Shown: one piece after another, positions 1 through 7,776 of the stretch
Layout: the number at the start of each line of letters is the position of its first letter
Position numbering within the stretch: position 1 is the stretch's first letter
Assembly (NCBI GenBank): GCA_938092125.1
Contig: CALKMQ010000028.1
Span: 1-8,049 of the forward strand
DNA: 8,049 nucleotides
Source of the DNA: an uncultured bacterium
GTDB taxonomy: Bacteria > Fidelibacterota > Marinisomatia > Marinisomatales > UBA1611
Reading direction: 5' to 3'
Made by a program: the position numbers and the translations under genes
Notes under the pieces: generated by a model
What the model saw: the letters and a program-made list of their open reading frames with translations, nothing else
Database searches by the model: none
What the model was told of the DNA's origin: nothing

Positions 1-999
1 AGATTTTACCCAAACATTTATCGAATCTTGAATCCCCAAATCAGGCCATATATTATCAGTAAATAAATTGACCATCATTCCGCGCTCAGTTGGAAAAGTA
101 TAATCTTTTATTATTTTCTTTTCTTTATCAACATTCAATATGAGATGACCTATACCCGTAAGATTTCCATAGTTTTGAACTACAATAGTATGAGTATTTG
201 GATCAACCCAAGGCGTATCATACCCTTTACTCACGCCACCTGTTATAATAACGTCTACATCGTTTGTGAAATGAGCTAACTCAATTGCATTTTTAATTTT
301 TAACTTTTCTTGAGATGCCTTTTTTATAAAATTTTCGTACTCGTCTTCTCGATTATATGGAAGGCCTAAATGAGATAAAACAAATATAAGATCAACATCA
401 CTACGAATAGTTTCGATTTGAGTATTTAATGTTTCTAGTAAATCAATGACCTCTACACCTTCATAATTTTCAGGAATTAATCCGTCAAATAAAAATGGAG
501 TGATTAAACCTATGAGTCCTATTTTTACACCATTGGCATCAATGACTTTATAATTATCTATTCCACTTACCCCTTTGAGGTTCGAAGCAAGAAATGGAAA
601 ATTCGATTCCTTTTTTAATCGTTCTAAATTCTCTACACCTTGGTCAAAATCTCTTACTCCAGGAACAAATGCATCATACGCCATCCAATTCATCCATTTC
701 ATTATTTTTGTTCCACCATCATCTGTTCCCAACTGAGTTCCTTGAAATAAATTACCGGCATCTGTAAGAATGACAAAATCACCAGCTTCACTAGCTTCTT
801 TTCTTAGATTAGTTATATAGGTATAGGCACCAGCTCCTCCAGCTAGAAGAGGAGAAAACTCAGGATTAATAAATCGCGCTGGAAGCTCATGGATAGCGCC
901 ATGGATGTTATTTGTAAAAACAAGGTGTAATTTGGAAGACCTAGAATAAATAGAGCTGGCAAGAATAATAAATAGAATTAACGGGAATATTCTTTTCAT
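1..999 (-). CDS. Secreted UshA/5'-nucleotidase-family metallophosphatase-like protein, catalytic site degenerate (3' end outside window)
   Basis: An open frame of 333 codons runs from the ATG at 999 to the window edge with no stop, so the C-terminus is missing. Residues 1-19 form a signal peptide (MKRIFPLILFIILASSIYS) with no lipobox cysteine. The rest follows the N-terminal calcineurin-like domain of 5'-nucleotidases: TNNIHG (29-34), GGAGAY (54-59), TDAGNLFQGT (79-88), MNWMAYDA (103-110), GVRDFDQG (114-121), FPFLASNL (134-141), VLSHLG (207-212) and DVDVIITGG (247-255). Active enzymes have NDxH, GD, GNHEFD and GGHSH/Q at the matching places. Here Asp is Asn31, Asp is Asn83, Asn-His is Val115-Arg116, and the last His and His/Gln are Val256 and Lys258. 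Only His33 and His210 remain. Family membership is well supported, but hydrolysis is unlikely. A substrate-binding C-terminal nucleotidase domain could follow outside the window. The gene lies 22 nt after the upstream gene; no Shine-Dalgarno is visible, only an A-run before the ATG. Confidence 0.85.
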   Translation of the reverse strand, partial: MKRIFPLILFIILASSIYSRSSKLHLVFTNNIHGAIHELPARFINPEFSPLLAGGAGAYTYITNLRKEASEAGDFVILTDAGNLFQGTQLGTDDGGTKIMKWMNWMAYDAFVPGVRDFDQGVENLERLKKESNFPFLASNLKGVSGIDNYKVIDANGVKIGLIGLITPFLFDGLIPENYEGVEVIDLLETLNTQIETIRSDVDLIFVLSHLGLPYNREDEYENFIKKASQEKLKIKNAIELAHFTNDVDVIITGGVSKGYDTPWVDPNTHTIVVQNYGNLTGIGHLILNVDKEKKIIKDYTFPTERGMMVNLFTDNIWPDLGIQDSINVWVKS

Positions 1000-1021
1000 T
1001 TTTTTAGTACTATAACATTAA

Positions 1022-2332
1022 TTAAAAAGAATAATTAATCGTAGCCTTTAACACTGTATTTTTTTCATCAATCCTATCTAACAATAAATTCTCTTGTGTA
1101 GTAGATGGAAATAAATCTCCATACCTGTAATCAACTGATCCAAAAACTGCAACAACATCAAGACTTATATTATTATAAACCCACCCACTTCCAAGAGTTA
1201 CTTTTGTTATTTCAAACTCTTCTCCAAGAGGAGAGTCACTATAAATAAAACCAAACCTAAGCGGAGTTTTTCCTAATATCAGGTGTTCTACACCGACAGA
1301 TAAACCTATTGTCGATTGATAATTGTGATTTGATGTATCTGTAGATGAATGATAAACTTTATAAATGTCATGATTTTCCCAATCTTTAAAAATCAACCCA
1401 CCTGTAATATTTGTTTTAGTAGGATTATTTACCTGTATAGAAAAACCAAGATTAATTTCTTGAGGAAGAGTAATGCTATAATTTGAAGAAGTATCACTAA
1501 AGTTGAAACTTGGTAATAAAGTTTTTTCATCAATAGAAGGTATCAAGCCATCCGTCAAAAATTTTATTTCTGTTGAAGGAGTTACGGAAAGTGCGATAGA
1601 CATATTCCTTTTCAAATCAACGGTTGCACCAAGCGTAAAACGACTAACATTTTCTACAGACATGTTTATATCTTTCATTAGGGTTGTATCACTAGCCAAA
1701 GCATTATCTTCTTCAAACACATTAACACCTTTCATGTAAAACAAATCATCTTCATAAAGATTATCTAAAAGAACTCCTATCTTTAACCAACTATTAATTT
1801 TTGATGCTATTCCAATTTTAAGTGAGCGAATAACTCCATCTATATTTATTAGATGATAGCCAACTACAGGATCACGATTATATACTCCTGGACCAAGACT
1901 AGCTCGAACTTCTTCGGAATAGTCATATCTAAAATCCCAGTAAGGAGAATCAGATAGAGATAGGGAGACAGGTAATTTTAAATATTTATTTACACCACCA
2001 GATAAAGACCATGAAATAGAAGAGAAAGCTGGCCTATTTAGAGCATATACATTTTGAGTTACAACATCGTCAAACATATCTATTACTGGAACACTTCTAC
2101 GTTCTGCATATGAGTTTCTAGCAAGATCAAACTCAAAATTAAATACTTCACCATACTTTGAAAAAACAGAATGAGAAAATAACCCTGAAAACTCTCCCCC
2201 TTTTGCTAGCATACTTGCGTTTGTTAAAAAGTTGTTGGATGGAATTAATGGCGAAAAATATTGTTGACTAAAAACGAAGTTCATCGCAAAAAATCCAATA
2301 ATTTTAATTTTATTTTTTAATTTAAAAAGCAT
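1022..2332 (-). CDS. FadL/OmpP1-like outer-membrane beta-barrel protein
   Basis: This is a 436-residue protein with a signal peptide (Lys-rich start, hydrophobic IIGFFAMNFVF, likely cleavage near FS-QQ at residue 22/23). The mature part consists of alternating hydrophobic and polar strands typical of a transmembrane beta-barrel, and it ends in NYSF with a terminal aromatic residue like the BAM assembly signal. Segments resembling the FadL/OmpP1 superfamily are NASMLAKGG (38-46), SVTPSTEIKF (249-258), LPQEINLGFS (289-298), a strand pair around FKDW (315-318), and PLRFGFIYSDSP (357-368). Members often move hydrophobic compounds across the outer membrane, but the substrate here cannot be read from sequence, and a structural or PorV-like role is also possible. 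The start at 2332 overlaps the end of the upstream HhH-barrel gene by 11 nt, and it supplies the positive n-region of the signal peptide, which an internal Met17 start would lose. No Shine-Dalgarno is seen, so translation may depend on coupling. Confidence 0.7.
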   Translation of the reverse strand: MLFKLKNKIKIIGFFAMNFVFSQQYFSPLIPSNNFLTNASMLAKGGEFSGLFSHSVFSKYGEVFNFEFDLARNSYAERRSVPVIDMFDDVVTQNVYALNRPAFSSISWSLSGGVNKYLKLPVSLSLSDSPYWDFRYDYSEEVRASLGPGVYNRDPVVGYHLINIDGVIRSLKIGIASKINSWLKIGVLLDNLYEDDLFYMKGVNVFEEDNALASDTTLMKDINMSVENVSRFTLGATVDLKRNMSIALSVTPSTEIKFLTDGLIPSIDEKTLLPSFNFSDTSSNYSITLPQEINLGFSIQVNNPTKTNITGGLIFKDWENHDIYKVYHSSTDTSNHNYQSTIGLSVGVEHLILGKTPLRFGFIYSDSPLGEEFEITKVTLGSGWVYNNISLDVVAVFGSVDYRYGDLFPSTTQENLLLDRIDEKNTVLKATINYSF

Positions 2333-4790
2333 AATCTATCTGTAATCTAATATCATTTGTAAAATTTTCTCCACTAACAGTTTTCCAACTTACCCGTTGA
2401 TCAGGATATTGACCTGTTGGGTCACTAGGTTCAAAAATATAATTTGTTACTGGCGCAGAACTATCAACTGTCCATTTTAATCTAATTGCCCAACGATCAT
2501 TTAAACGAGAAAATAGTGAAATCCAATACCGGACTGCATCAGAATTGCTATCAAAAACTCTAAAATCTGTATCCTCAAAATTCCAAATAAAACCATTATA
2601 GAACATTACTTGCCCCATTACTTTCATCCGTTGGTTAAAATTATGAGTGATCTTAAACCCGATTGCTTCACTACCCGTACCAGCACTACCTATCATAGAT
2701 GATTCTTCTCCGCCTGAAGTAAGATCAAGAGTTAAGCGCCTTCTGTTAGAAAAATCCACCCATGAGCGTACCCACATTAACTCGATCTGATCATAGCCAG
2801 ATAATCTCAGTTGCGAACGTATAATCGTTTCTTGAGAATAATAAGCAGCCGGATCCAAAATATTCATCGAGCCTCTTTTTTGCCATTTGTGCCTTATACT
2901 AAAACGCAAATTAAATACGGGTCTATACTGAGCACGCATTACGGTTCTATAGTACTTTGCTTGATCTGCAACTCTAGTCCAGGTATCAAAGTCTCCAGAT
3001 AAAACTAATGCGCGATGAGGCTGATATCTACTATTTACATATATGCCTTTTTCAGATTGTGGCTGAGCTTGACCCGTGTATAAAAATCCGTAAATTGGAT
3101 CTTCCAAATAAAAAGTATCTTCGAAAATACTACCTTTATATCTCTGGTAATTTGCAAAAGATCGTTGATACGGATTATCATACTCTAAGTCATAATCGCG
3201 ATAAACCACTAACATACTAAAGTTATTAAATTGTGCATAGCCACTAAACACAAAAGCTTTAGGGTCTGATACCTCAACGCTCATATTACCATTTTTATCT
3301 AATATACCATATTCACCTTGAAATGCTATATTTCTAATTACTGTTGAAAAGTCTATGCCAAAAACTCGCCGAAAAGATCTCGCTTTATCCCATAATGATG
3401 ATTCACCATAATTTGAATACATTGCAGCGATTTCAGTATCTGCTGTATTCCCTATAGATGTTAAATATTTTCCTTCACTTTCATCTGCTATTACAGTTGT
3501 TGCTATATCAGGTCTTAAAGGTTTATCGTACAAACTCTCATATGCTGAAAAACCAATAAAAGTACCATAAAGTGGAATAAGTCTTATGCTACCACCATAG
3601 GTCACTTCTTCTAAAGTTTCAAGCATTGGCATTAATAAAGACTCTACACCAAAACCATTATTTGTTCTAGGGTATAGTGTAATTAGAGAAGCAACAGAAC
3701 TGTCTGATATGTTTAGAATAGCATCTCTTTTATTTTTTGATAAAAAGCCCATAACATCAAATAGCCTATTGCCAGCTTGAAATGCGAGTCCTTTTAAAGC
3801 ATACTCTCTGGTCCTAGATATATCAGGAAAAACCCCATGCACTCTTCTGCTCCAGCTATAACCAGATCTTCTAGGTGAGAAAAAATCTGTATTTTCAAAT
3901 ATTACACCCTGACCAATAGTAGCAGAAAAGTTGCCTAGTATTACCCTGTCAAATTTTAACCCGCCTAGCTTGAGATCTCTATAAGTAAGAGAATATTTTG
4001 CAGTAGGAACTTCAAAATCACCAATCTTGAAATCATAAACTTTTTCACCTAATTGCCTGTGCGATGCTAACGATAACTTCCAATGCTTCCCAAAAGTAGC
4101 AACTATTTTATGATGCAAGTCTCCAGGGTGATCACTTAGTTGATCAACTAAGCCTACTTCATCATCAAAAGAAGTCGTAGAGGGTAGCGTTTTGTAAGTA
4201 GTGTTATACCAAAGATGAAAAGAGTCCGTAGTATCTTCTTCATCATATGTAAAAAAGTCAACCATATTACGATAACCCCAATAGCTAAGACCAATTGCTC
4301 CCCTTAGAGCTTTCGGGTATGTTATTTTACTTTCTTCAATTCTCTTCATGACCGCAACAGCATCAACGGGACTAACATTTTGTAAAGCCATTAAGTCATT
4401 CCAAGTTGCAGTGTTAATATTTTTTGGCTCAGCAAGCCTATCTAGCCATACCTCGACAAGGCCTTCGTTAGCACCTTCTTCAGAAGTCCAATTTTCTACT
4501 TTCCTATATCTGTCACTAATTCTGGATACATTTTTTTTTGTATTATCACTACTAGTTATACTAATAAGAGATTTAAGAGCATTAATGTTCTCAGACTCAA
4601 AACTTGAAATTTTGGCTAAATCATAAATATCATTAATAGGGCCTTGATACAATACAAAATCATAGAGATCAGCAACTTGATTTTTAGATAATGGGAGAGT
4701 CTTCAAATCTTCGATTGAAGCCGAGTTTAACGAAATCTTTTGGCCAATGATAAGAGTAATCGAGAACACATAAAAAAAAAGTGATCTCAT
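2322..4790 (-). CDS. Helix-hairpin-helix protein with large C-terminal outer-membrane beta-barrel
   Basis: This 822-residue protein has three parts. A short signal peptide (1-16, MRSLFFYVFSITLIIG) is followed by a ComEA-like helix-hairpin-helix region at about 20-78 (LNSASIEDLKTLPLSKNQVA, then YQGPINDIYDLAKI) and a second such region at about 124-180 (INTATWNDLMALQNVSPVDA). From about residue 190 to the end come alternating beta strands rich in Tyr, Trp, Arg and Gly, ending in QIDYAF, as expected of an outer-membrane barrel. The stretch around 283-340, with VILGNFSATIGQGVIFEN, a basic serine-rich loop and SRTREYALKGLAFQ, matches my memory of a family of uncharacterised HhH proteins in Bacteroidota and relatives. 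The hairpin glycines of classical DNA-binding HhH (GIG/GVG) are replaced by LSK, FES and NVS, so non-specific DNA binding is uncertain. The start forms a TAATG junction with the upstream PorV-like gene, and a GAGG lies 10 nt upstream. Function is unknown; a DNA uptake role is only a hypothesis. Confidence 0.8.
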   Translation of the reverse strand: MRSLFFYVFSITLIIGQKISLNSASIEDLKTLPLSKNQVADLYDFVLYQGPINDIYDLAKISSFESENINALKSLISITSSDNTKKNVSRISDRYRKVENWTSEEGANEGLVEVWLDRLAEPKNINTATWNDLMALQNVSPVDAVAVMKRIEESKITYPKALRGAIGLSYWGYRNMVDFFTYDEEDTTDSFHLWYNTTYKTLPSTTSFDDEVGLVDQLSDHPGDLHHKIVATFGKHWKLSLASHRQLGEKVYDFKIGDFEVPTAKYSLTYRDLKLGGLKFDRVILGNFSATIGQGVIFENTDFFSPRRSGYSWSRRVHGVFPDISRTREYALKGLAFQAGNRLFDVMGFLSKNKRDAILNISDSSVASLITLYPRTNNGFGVESLLMPMLETLEEVTYGGSIRLIPLYGTFIGFSAYESLYDKPLRPDIATTVIADESEGKYLTSIGNTADTEIAAMYSNYGESSLWDKARSFRRVFGIDFSTVIRNIAFQGEYGILDKNGNMSVEVSDPKAFVFSGYAQFNNFSMLVVYRDYDLEYDNPYQRSFANYQRYKGSIFEDTFYLEDPIYGFLYTGQAQPQSEKGIYVNSRYQPHRALVLSGDFDTWTRVADQAKYYRTVMRAQYRPVFNLRFSIRHKWQKRGSMNILDPAAYYSQETIIRSQLRLSGYDQIELMWVRSWVDFSNRRRLTLDLTSGGEESSMIGSAGTGSEAIGFKITHNFNQRMKVMGQVMFYNGFIWNFEDTDFRVFDSNSDAVRYWISLFSRLNDRWAIRLKWTVDSSAPVTNYIFEPSDPTGQYPDQRVSWKTVSGENFTNDIRLQIDYAF

Positions 4791-4804
4791 TAGCGATTAA
4801 CCTC
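4788..4804 (-). promoter_or_regulatory. TAATG stop/start junction with weak Shine-Dalgarno
   Basis: The TAA of the PorV-like gene (4790-4792) shares its last A with the ATG of the HhH-barrel gene (4788-4790). A GAGG lies at 4801-4804, 10 nt before the ATG and inside the upstream coding sequence. It is the only purine-rich ribosome-binding candidate clearly seen at any start in the window. The arrangement suggests translational coupling of the two outer-membrane proteins, with ribosomes re-initiating after termination. The spacing is somewhat long, so the GAGG may be chance. Confidence 0.45.
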
Positions 4805-5698
4805 GATTGAAATTTGATGAGATAATGGTAATACTGGATGAGTGATGAATCCATAATCAATTTTTATTTTTTTAAAATAAACTTCAAAACCATAAGAGAA
4901 ACGATTTGGACTGGTCTGCATTCCAGTTTTTAAATAAATATTTTTTTGTATTTCGTAAGAAAGCCCGCTACTAAAGTGAGTAGGATGACCAACACTTTTA
5001 TTAAGAGAAACTGTTGTCCAAACCAAATCATATGGCGAATAGGCGATACCGATCTGAGATCTTTGTGGAAGTCTCGTCGAATTATTTGCATCTCCTAAAG
5101 TCGGACTGTTAACATTTAAAGCTTTTGCGCCTACTCTAATTCTATCAGCTAAAGATCCAAGAAAACTTATGTCAAGCCCAAACGTACTTAAGGAGCCAAG
5201 TTTAATTCCATCAGAACCATCTCCAGAGGGCCCTGCTGAAGAACCATAGTCAATATTGTAATATTTTATTCCGTAGCCTATCGAAAAAGAACTGCTCCTA
5301 TCTGATCGCAACATTATTCCCTGGTGAAAGCCAATGGCAGTTTCAGCAGATAAACTACTCCCACTATAATCAACCGAAAAATTTTCAACAGATATTCCAT
5401 AGGCACCATATTTTGAAGTTTTAAACTGAAAACCTAAAAGAGAATGGCTTAAATAGTCTTGATTAAAATGGGATTGTGAACTTGCAACTAATGAAAGACC
5501 TTGCTGTCTAGCAATACCAGCCGCATTCACGAATAGAGACCATGAATCTTTTGGTAAGGCTATATCGCTCGCCGACATAGACAATGAGCTAGCTCCATAG
5601 TAAATCTGTTCAGTAGTCACTTGAGAAAAGGCATTGCCAAAAGATATAATCATAAAAATATGAAAACTTATAAATTTTTGTTTCATATTAATTCTCAT
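4790..5698 (-). CDS. PorV/PorQ-like outer-membrane beta-barrel protein
   Basis: This 302-residue protein has a signal peptide with likely cleavage after AFS at residue 25. The first mature segment, YYGASSLSMSASDIALPKDS followed by VNAAGIA (58-63), corresponds to the GARxxxMGGAxxAxxDD...NPAGLA signature of PorV/PorQ (FadL-superfamily) proteins, with the Gly-Gly and Pro positions changed. The rest is a series of amphipathic strands. The end, DYGFITHPVLPLSHQISIEV (281-300), resembles the family's common finish (dYaf...hpeLGxtHrxSl). PorV in the type IX secretion system escorts CTD-tagged cargo to the surface attachment complex, which fits two upstream neighbours with CTD-like ends; whether this copy is a true PorV or a paralogue dedicated to this operon is inference. 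Two in-frame starts are possible: 5698, overlapping the upstream stop by 11 nt, and 5686 (Met5), one nt after that stop and with a more compact signal peptide (MKQKFISFHIF). The downstream gene begins at its stop codon. Confidence 0.72.
   Translation of the reverse strand: MRINMKQKFISFHIFMIISFGNAFSQVTTEQIYYGASSLSMSASDIALPKDSWSLFVNAAGIARQQGLSLVASSQSHFNQDYLSHSLLGFQFKTSKYGAYGISVENFSVDYSGSSLSAETAIGFHQGIMLRSDRSSSFSIGYGIKYYNIDYGSSAGPSGDGSDGIKLGSLSTFGLDISFLGSLADRIRVGAKALNVNSPTLGDANNSTRLPQRSQIGIAYSPYDLVWTTVSLNKSVGHPTHFSSGLSYEIQKNIYLKTGMQTSPNRFSYGFEVYFKKIKIDYGFITHPVLPLSHQISIEVNR
5684..5698 (-). promoter_or_regulatory. Overlapping stop/start junction with two candidate starts
   Basis: The short segment holds an ATG at 5696-5698, the TAA of the lamin-tail gene at 5688-5690, and a second in-frame ATG at 5684-5686 directly after it (TAATATG). 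Either ATG can open the PorV-like gene. Both would be within reach of a ribosome terminating on the upstream gene, so coupled translation is likely. No Shine-Dalgarno is evident for either. Confidence 0.4.
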
Positions 5699-7763
5699 AA
5701 GCGGCTATTACTACTGGCGCAATTTTCTGGTAATTTTTTCCTGTTAAAGAATTAACAATATCAAGATGAATTAAATAAGTACCACTTGGAACCAATCTAT
5801 TCAAGTTATCTCTCCCATTCCATCTAGCTGTTTTTTCAAATGACACTCCTCGATATTCATCATAAAGGGTAGTAATTAATCGCCCATTAATATCAAAAAC
5901 TCTAAGTTTAATTCTAGCATCAGATGGAAAACTATATTGGAAACTAATTACCTCTCCAAGCTGAGGAACAAATGGATAAGGTGGAATATCTAACGTCGCT
6001 TTAAAACTACCAACCTCACCCTCTAATTTTTCTGAAATATCAGAAGCATATGCTGGTTGAATTTGACTTGAACTTAAGTATTGCCCTCCTATACCTTTTA
6101 TCTCTACGCTACTGCCAACCCTCAACAGAGAATCAACCAAGGTGTTTATAATATCTCCTGATTCGTCAAGCAATATATTTGCCGAATTCCATATTCTAAC
6201 CGTAGTAAAAGCGCCTTCTTCATCTTGCAATTCGATGTTAGAACCTCCACCAAGATCATCTGACCTTGATACTATTTTTCCGGAAAGCTTAACATAAGAG
6301 TTCATGTACTTAATAACATCAATATTCTGAGAAGCATCAGGGTAATTAAATTGAGTGACTTCATTAAACTTATAAATACTTCCTAAATCTCCTAAATCGA
6401 CAACAGGAATGCTGAGACCAGATGATAAAATATTAACATTCGCATCTTGAATTTGCGGCTGAAGGTCGCCGGAGCTACTTAAATAAGCACTTAAAGGCCC
6501 CGTTATGCTGATAGAGTCTCCTCTACTCAAAGGCTCTGATGAAGTTGGAGCATCTAATAAAATTCCTCTTTCAGATTTATCTTGCACAAAAACTTGAACT
6601 CTGTTTGTGCGAAGTATACCAGCAGGGACAGTAACTACAGCATTAAATTGAACTGTTTGACCTAGATAATCATTAAAATCAGCTAAAAGGCTTGCTATTG
6701 TTAGTTCCGCGATAGGTTCATTTATAGCCACTGCAATTCTACTAGTAGAATCTTTTAAACCAGAAAGATCTTCTGCAATAACAGAATAAATAATTGAGCC
6801 AATTTCTCCTAATGGCTCGATTTGAACTGAATAGATAGAGGATGAACTTTCACTCACAGACATAGCAACAGAATTAACTTGTTGTTGGAATTCATATCTT
6901 AACATGACTGATGATATTCCTTCATCATCGGTTACACTTACTTCAAACTTTAGCGAGTCATCGATGAATGGATTTGAGGGAGATAAACTCAAATTTAAAA
7001 TTTCAGGTTTAGATGAAGTCAAACTAGCGACCATCCAGGTATTTGATAGAGGCTCACTAGTTTCATTATGTCCAGTGATTCCATTCCCGCCTGTTTGAGT
7101 TTCTTCACCCTCACTTGATTTATCCAATCTAACGAGTTTTTCATTTGTAGCATGTACAGGCATAAATGACTGATTTTGAACAGGCGTATCAGCTAAATAC
7201 CCACTAACACCAGACTTATCTAACGCGTAAGAATTATTTCCCCACATCAAATAATCAACATCTTTAATAACCTCAGATGAACCATCCCAGTAGAAGAGAA
7301 TGAGCGGTTCACTAGAATTACTTAGTTTTGGGAGGCCGACATTACCTTTTGTATTTGTTCCTTCTAGCACATTTAACATTGAGCCATCAAGCGCTAAATC
7401 AGCTGTGTCACCATATGTATTTTGATAAAGATTATTGCTCCGCAGAGATATTTTGATTGAAGAGCCTGCTTGAATTGTGTATCCTAATGGAAACCTACAA
7501 ATAAAGTCTGAACTTGATTCACTCCAAAAATTTTCACCACTTGGAAGATTGTAATAAAATTTATTTGAAGATACATTGGTTGCATCTGTTAAATAATAAT
7601 TTGACAGATCAACTACTGAACTAGTCGGGTTATTTATCTCTAAGTATTCACCATCAGATGGGGTGAGAACTACTTCACTTATTATAATATGATCTAACTG
7701 CCCTAATAACAGGGAGATTGAAGACAAAAATACCATAGAAATAGTTTTCATAATAATTTTCAT
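5688..7763 (-). CDS. Secreted lamin-tail-domain protein with Ig-like, tandem OB-like and FlgD-like C-terminal domains
   Basis: This 691-residue exported protein has a signal peptide to about residue 21 (VFLSSISLLLGQ). Residues 24-250 form a lamin-tail domain: HIIISEVVLTPSDGEYLEIN, then VDLSNYYLTD, the strands FICRFPLGYTIQAGSSIKIS, and a closing GGNGITGHNETSEPLSNTW. An Ig-like region lies at about 252-346. At 350-447 (LGQTVQFNAVVTV, VFVQDKSERGILL, GDSISITGPL) and 487-575 (YVKLSGKIVSRSD, IELQDEEGAFTTVRIW, VGSSVEIKGIGGQY) there are two stretches with the strand pattern of OB-fold domains found in secreted nucleases and surface proteins. The end (590-688) resembles FlgD Ig-like and T9SS CTD modules: YPFVPQ, KLRVFDINGRLITTLYD, ARWNGRDNLNRLVPSGTYLI. 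No nuclease or other catalytic motif is seen, so it is probably a binding or scaffold protein at the cell surface. A second start at 7751 (Met5) also yields a good signal peptide. The gene begins 13 nt after the preceding stop. Confidence 0.75.
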   Translation of the reverse strand: MKIIMKTISMVFLSSISLLLGQLDHIIISEVVLTPSDGEYLEINNPTSSVVDLSNYYLTDATNVSSNKFYYNLPSGENFWSESSSDFICRFPLGYTIQAGSSIKISLRSNNLYQNTYGDTADLALDGSMLNVLEGTNTKGNVGLPKLSNSSEPLILFYWDGSSEVIKDVDYLMWGNNSYALDKSGVSGYLADTPVQNQSFMPVHATNEKLVRLDKSSEGEETQTGGNGITGHNETSEPLSNTWMVASLTSSKPEILNLSLSPSNPFIDDSLKFEVSVTDDEGISSVMLRYEFQQQVNSVAMSVSESSSSIYSVQIEPLGEIGSIIYSVIAEDLSGLKDSTSRIAVAINEPIAELTIASLLADFNDYLGQTVQFNAVVTVPAGILRTNRVQVFVQDKSERGILLDAPTSSEPLSRGDSISITGPLSAYLSSSGDLQPQIQDANVNILSSGLSIPVVDLGDLGSIYKFNEVTQFNYPDASQNIDVIKYMNSYVKLSGKIVSRSDDLGGGSNIELQDEEGAFTTVRIWNSANILLDESGDIINTLVDSLLRVGSSVEIKGIGGQYLSSSQIQPAYASDISEKLEGEVGSFKATLDIPPYPFVPQLGEVISFQYSFPSDARIKLRVFDINGRLITTLYDEYRGVSFEKTARWNGRDNLNRLVPSGTYLIHLDIVNSLTGKNYQKIAPVVIAAYEN

Positions 7764-7776
7764 AGAAGTTAGAATT

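Noticed and set aside
1000..1021. A promoter or terminator in the 22-nt spacer (TATAGT-like box, AGTACT palindrome).
   Set aside because: The palindrome is only 6 nt, there is no -35 or -33 element with correct spacing, and no stable hairpin with a T-run on the minus strand.
1503..1739. Open frame of 78 codons on the plus strand inside the FadL-like gene.
   Set aside because: It lies wholly antisense to a well-supported barrel gene, has no recognisable domain or start signal, and its composition is that of an AT-rich reverse complement.
2811..3220. Two plus-strand open frames of 63 and 70 codons inside the HhH-barrel gene.
   Set aside because: Both are antisense to conserved barrel coding sequence, show no motif, and are of a length expected by chance.
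4348..4626. A 92-codon plus-strand open frame with a hydrophobic middle, like a small membrane protein.
   Set aside because: It is the antisense of the HhH region; the hydrophobicity arises from complementing Lys/Glu/Asn-rich helices, and there is no ribosome-binding site.
6904..7098. A 64-codon plus-strand open frame inside the lamin-tail gene.
   Set aside because: It is antisense to the clear Ig-like/LTD coding sequence, with no motif or start signal.
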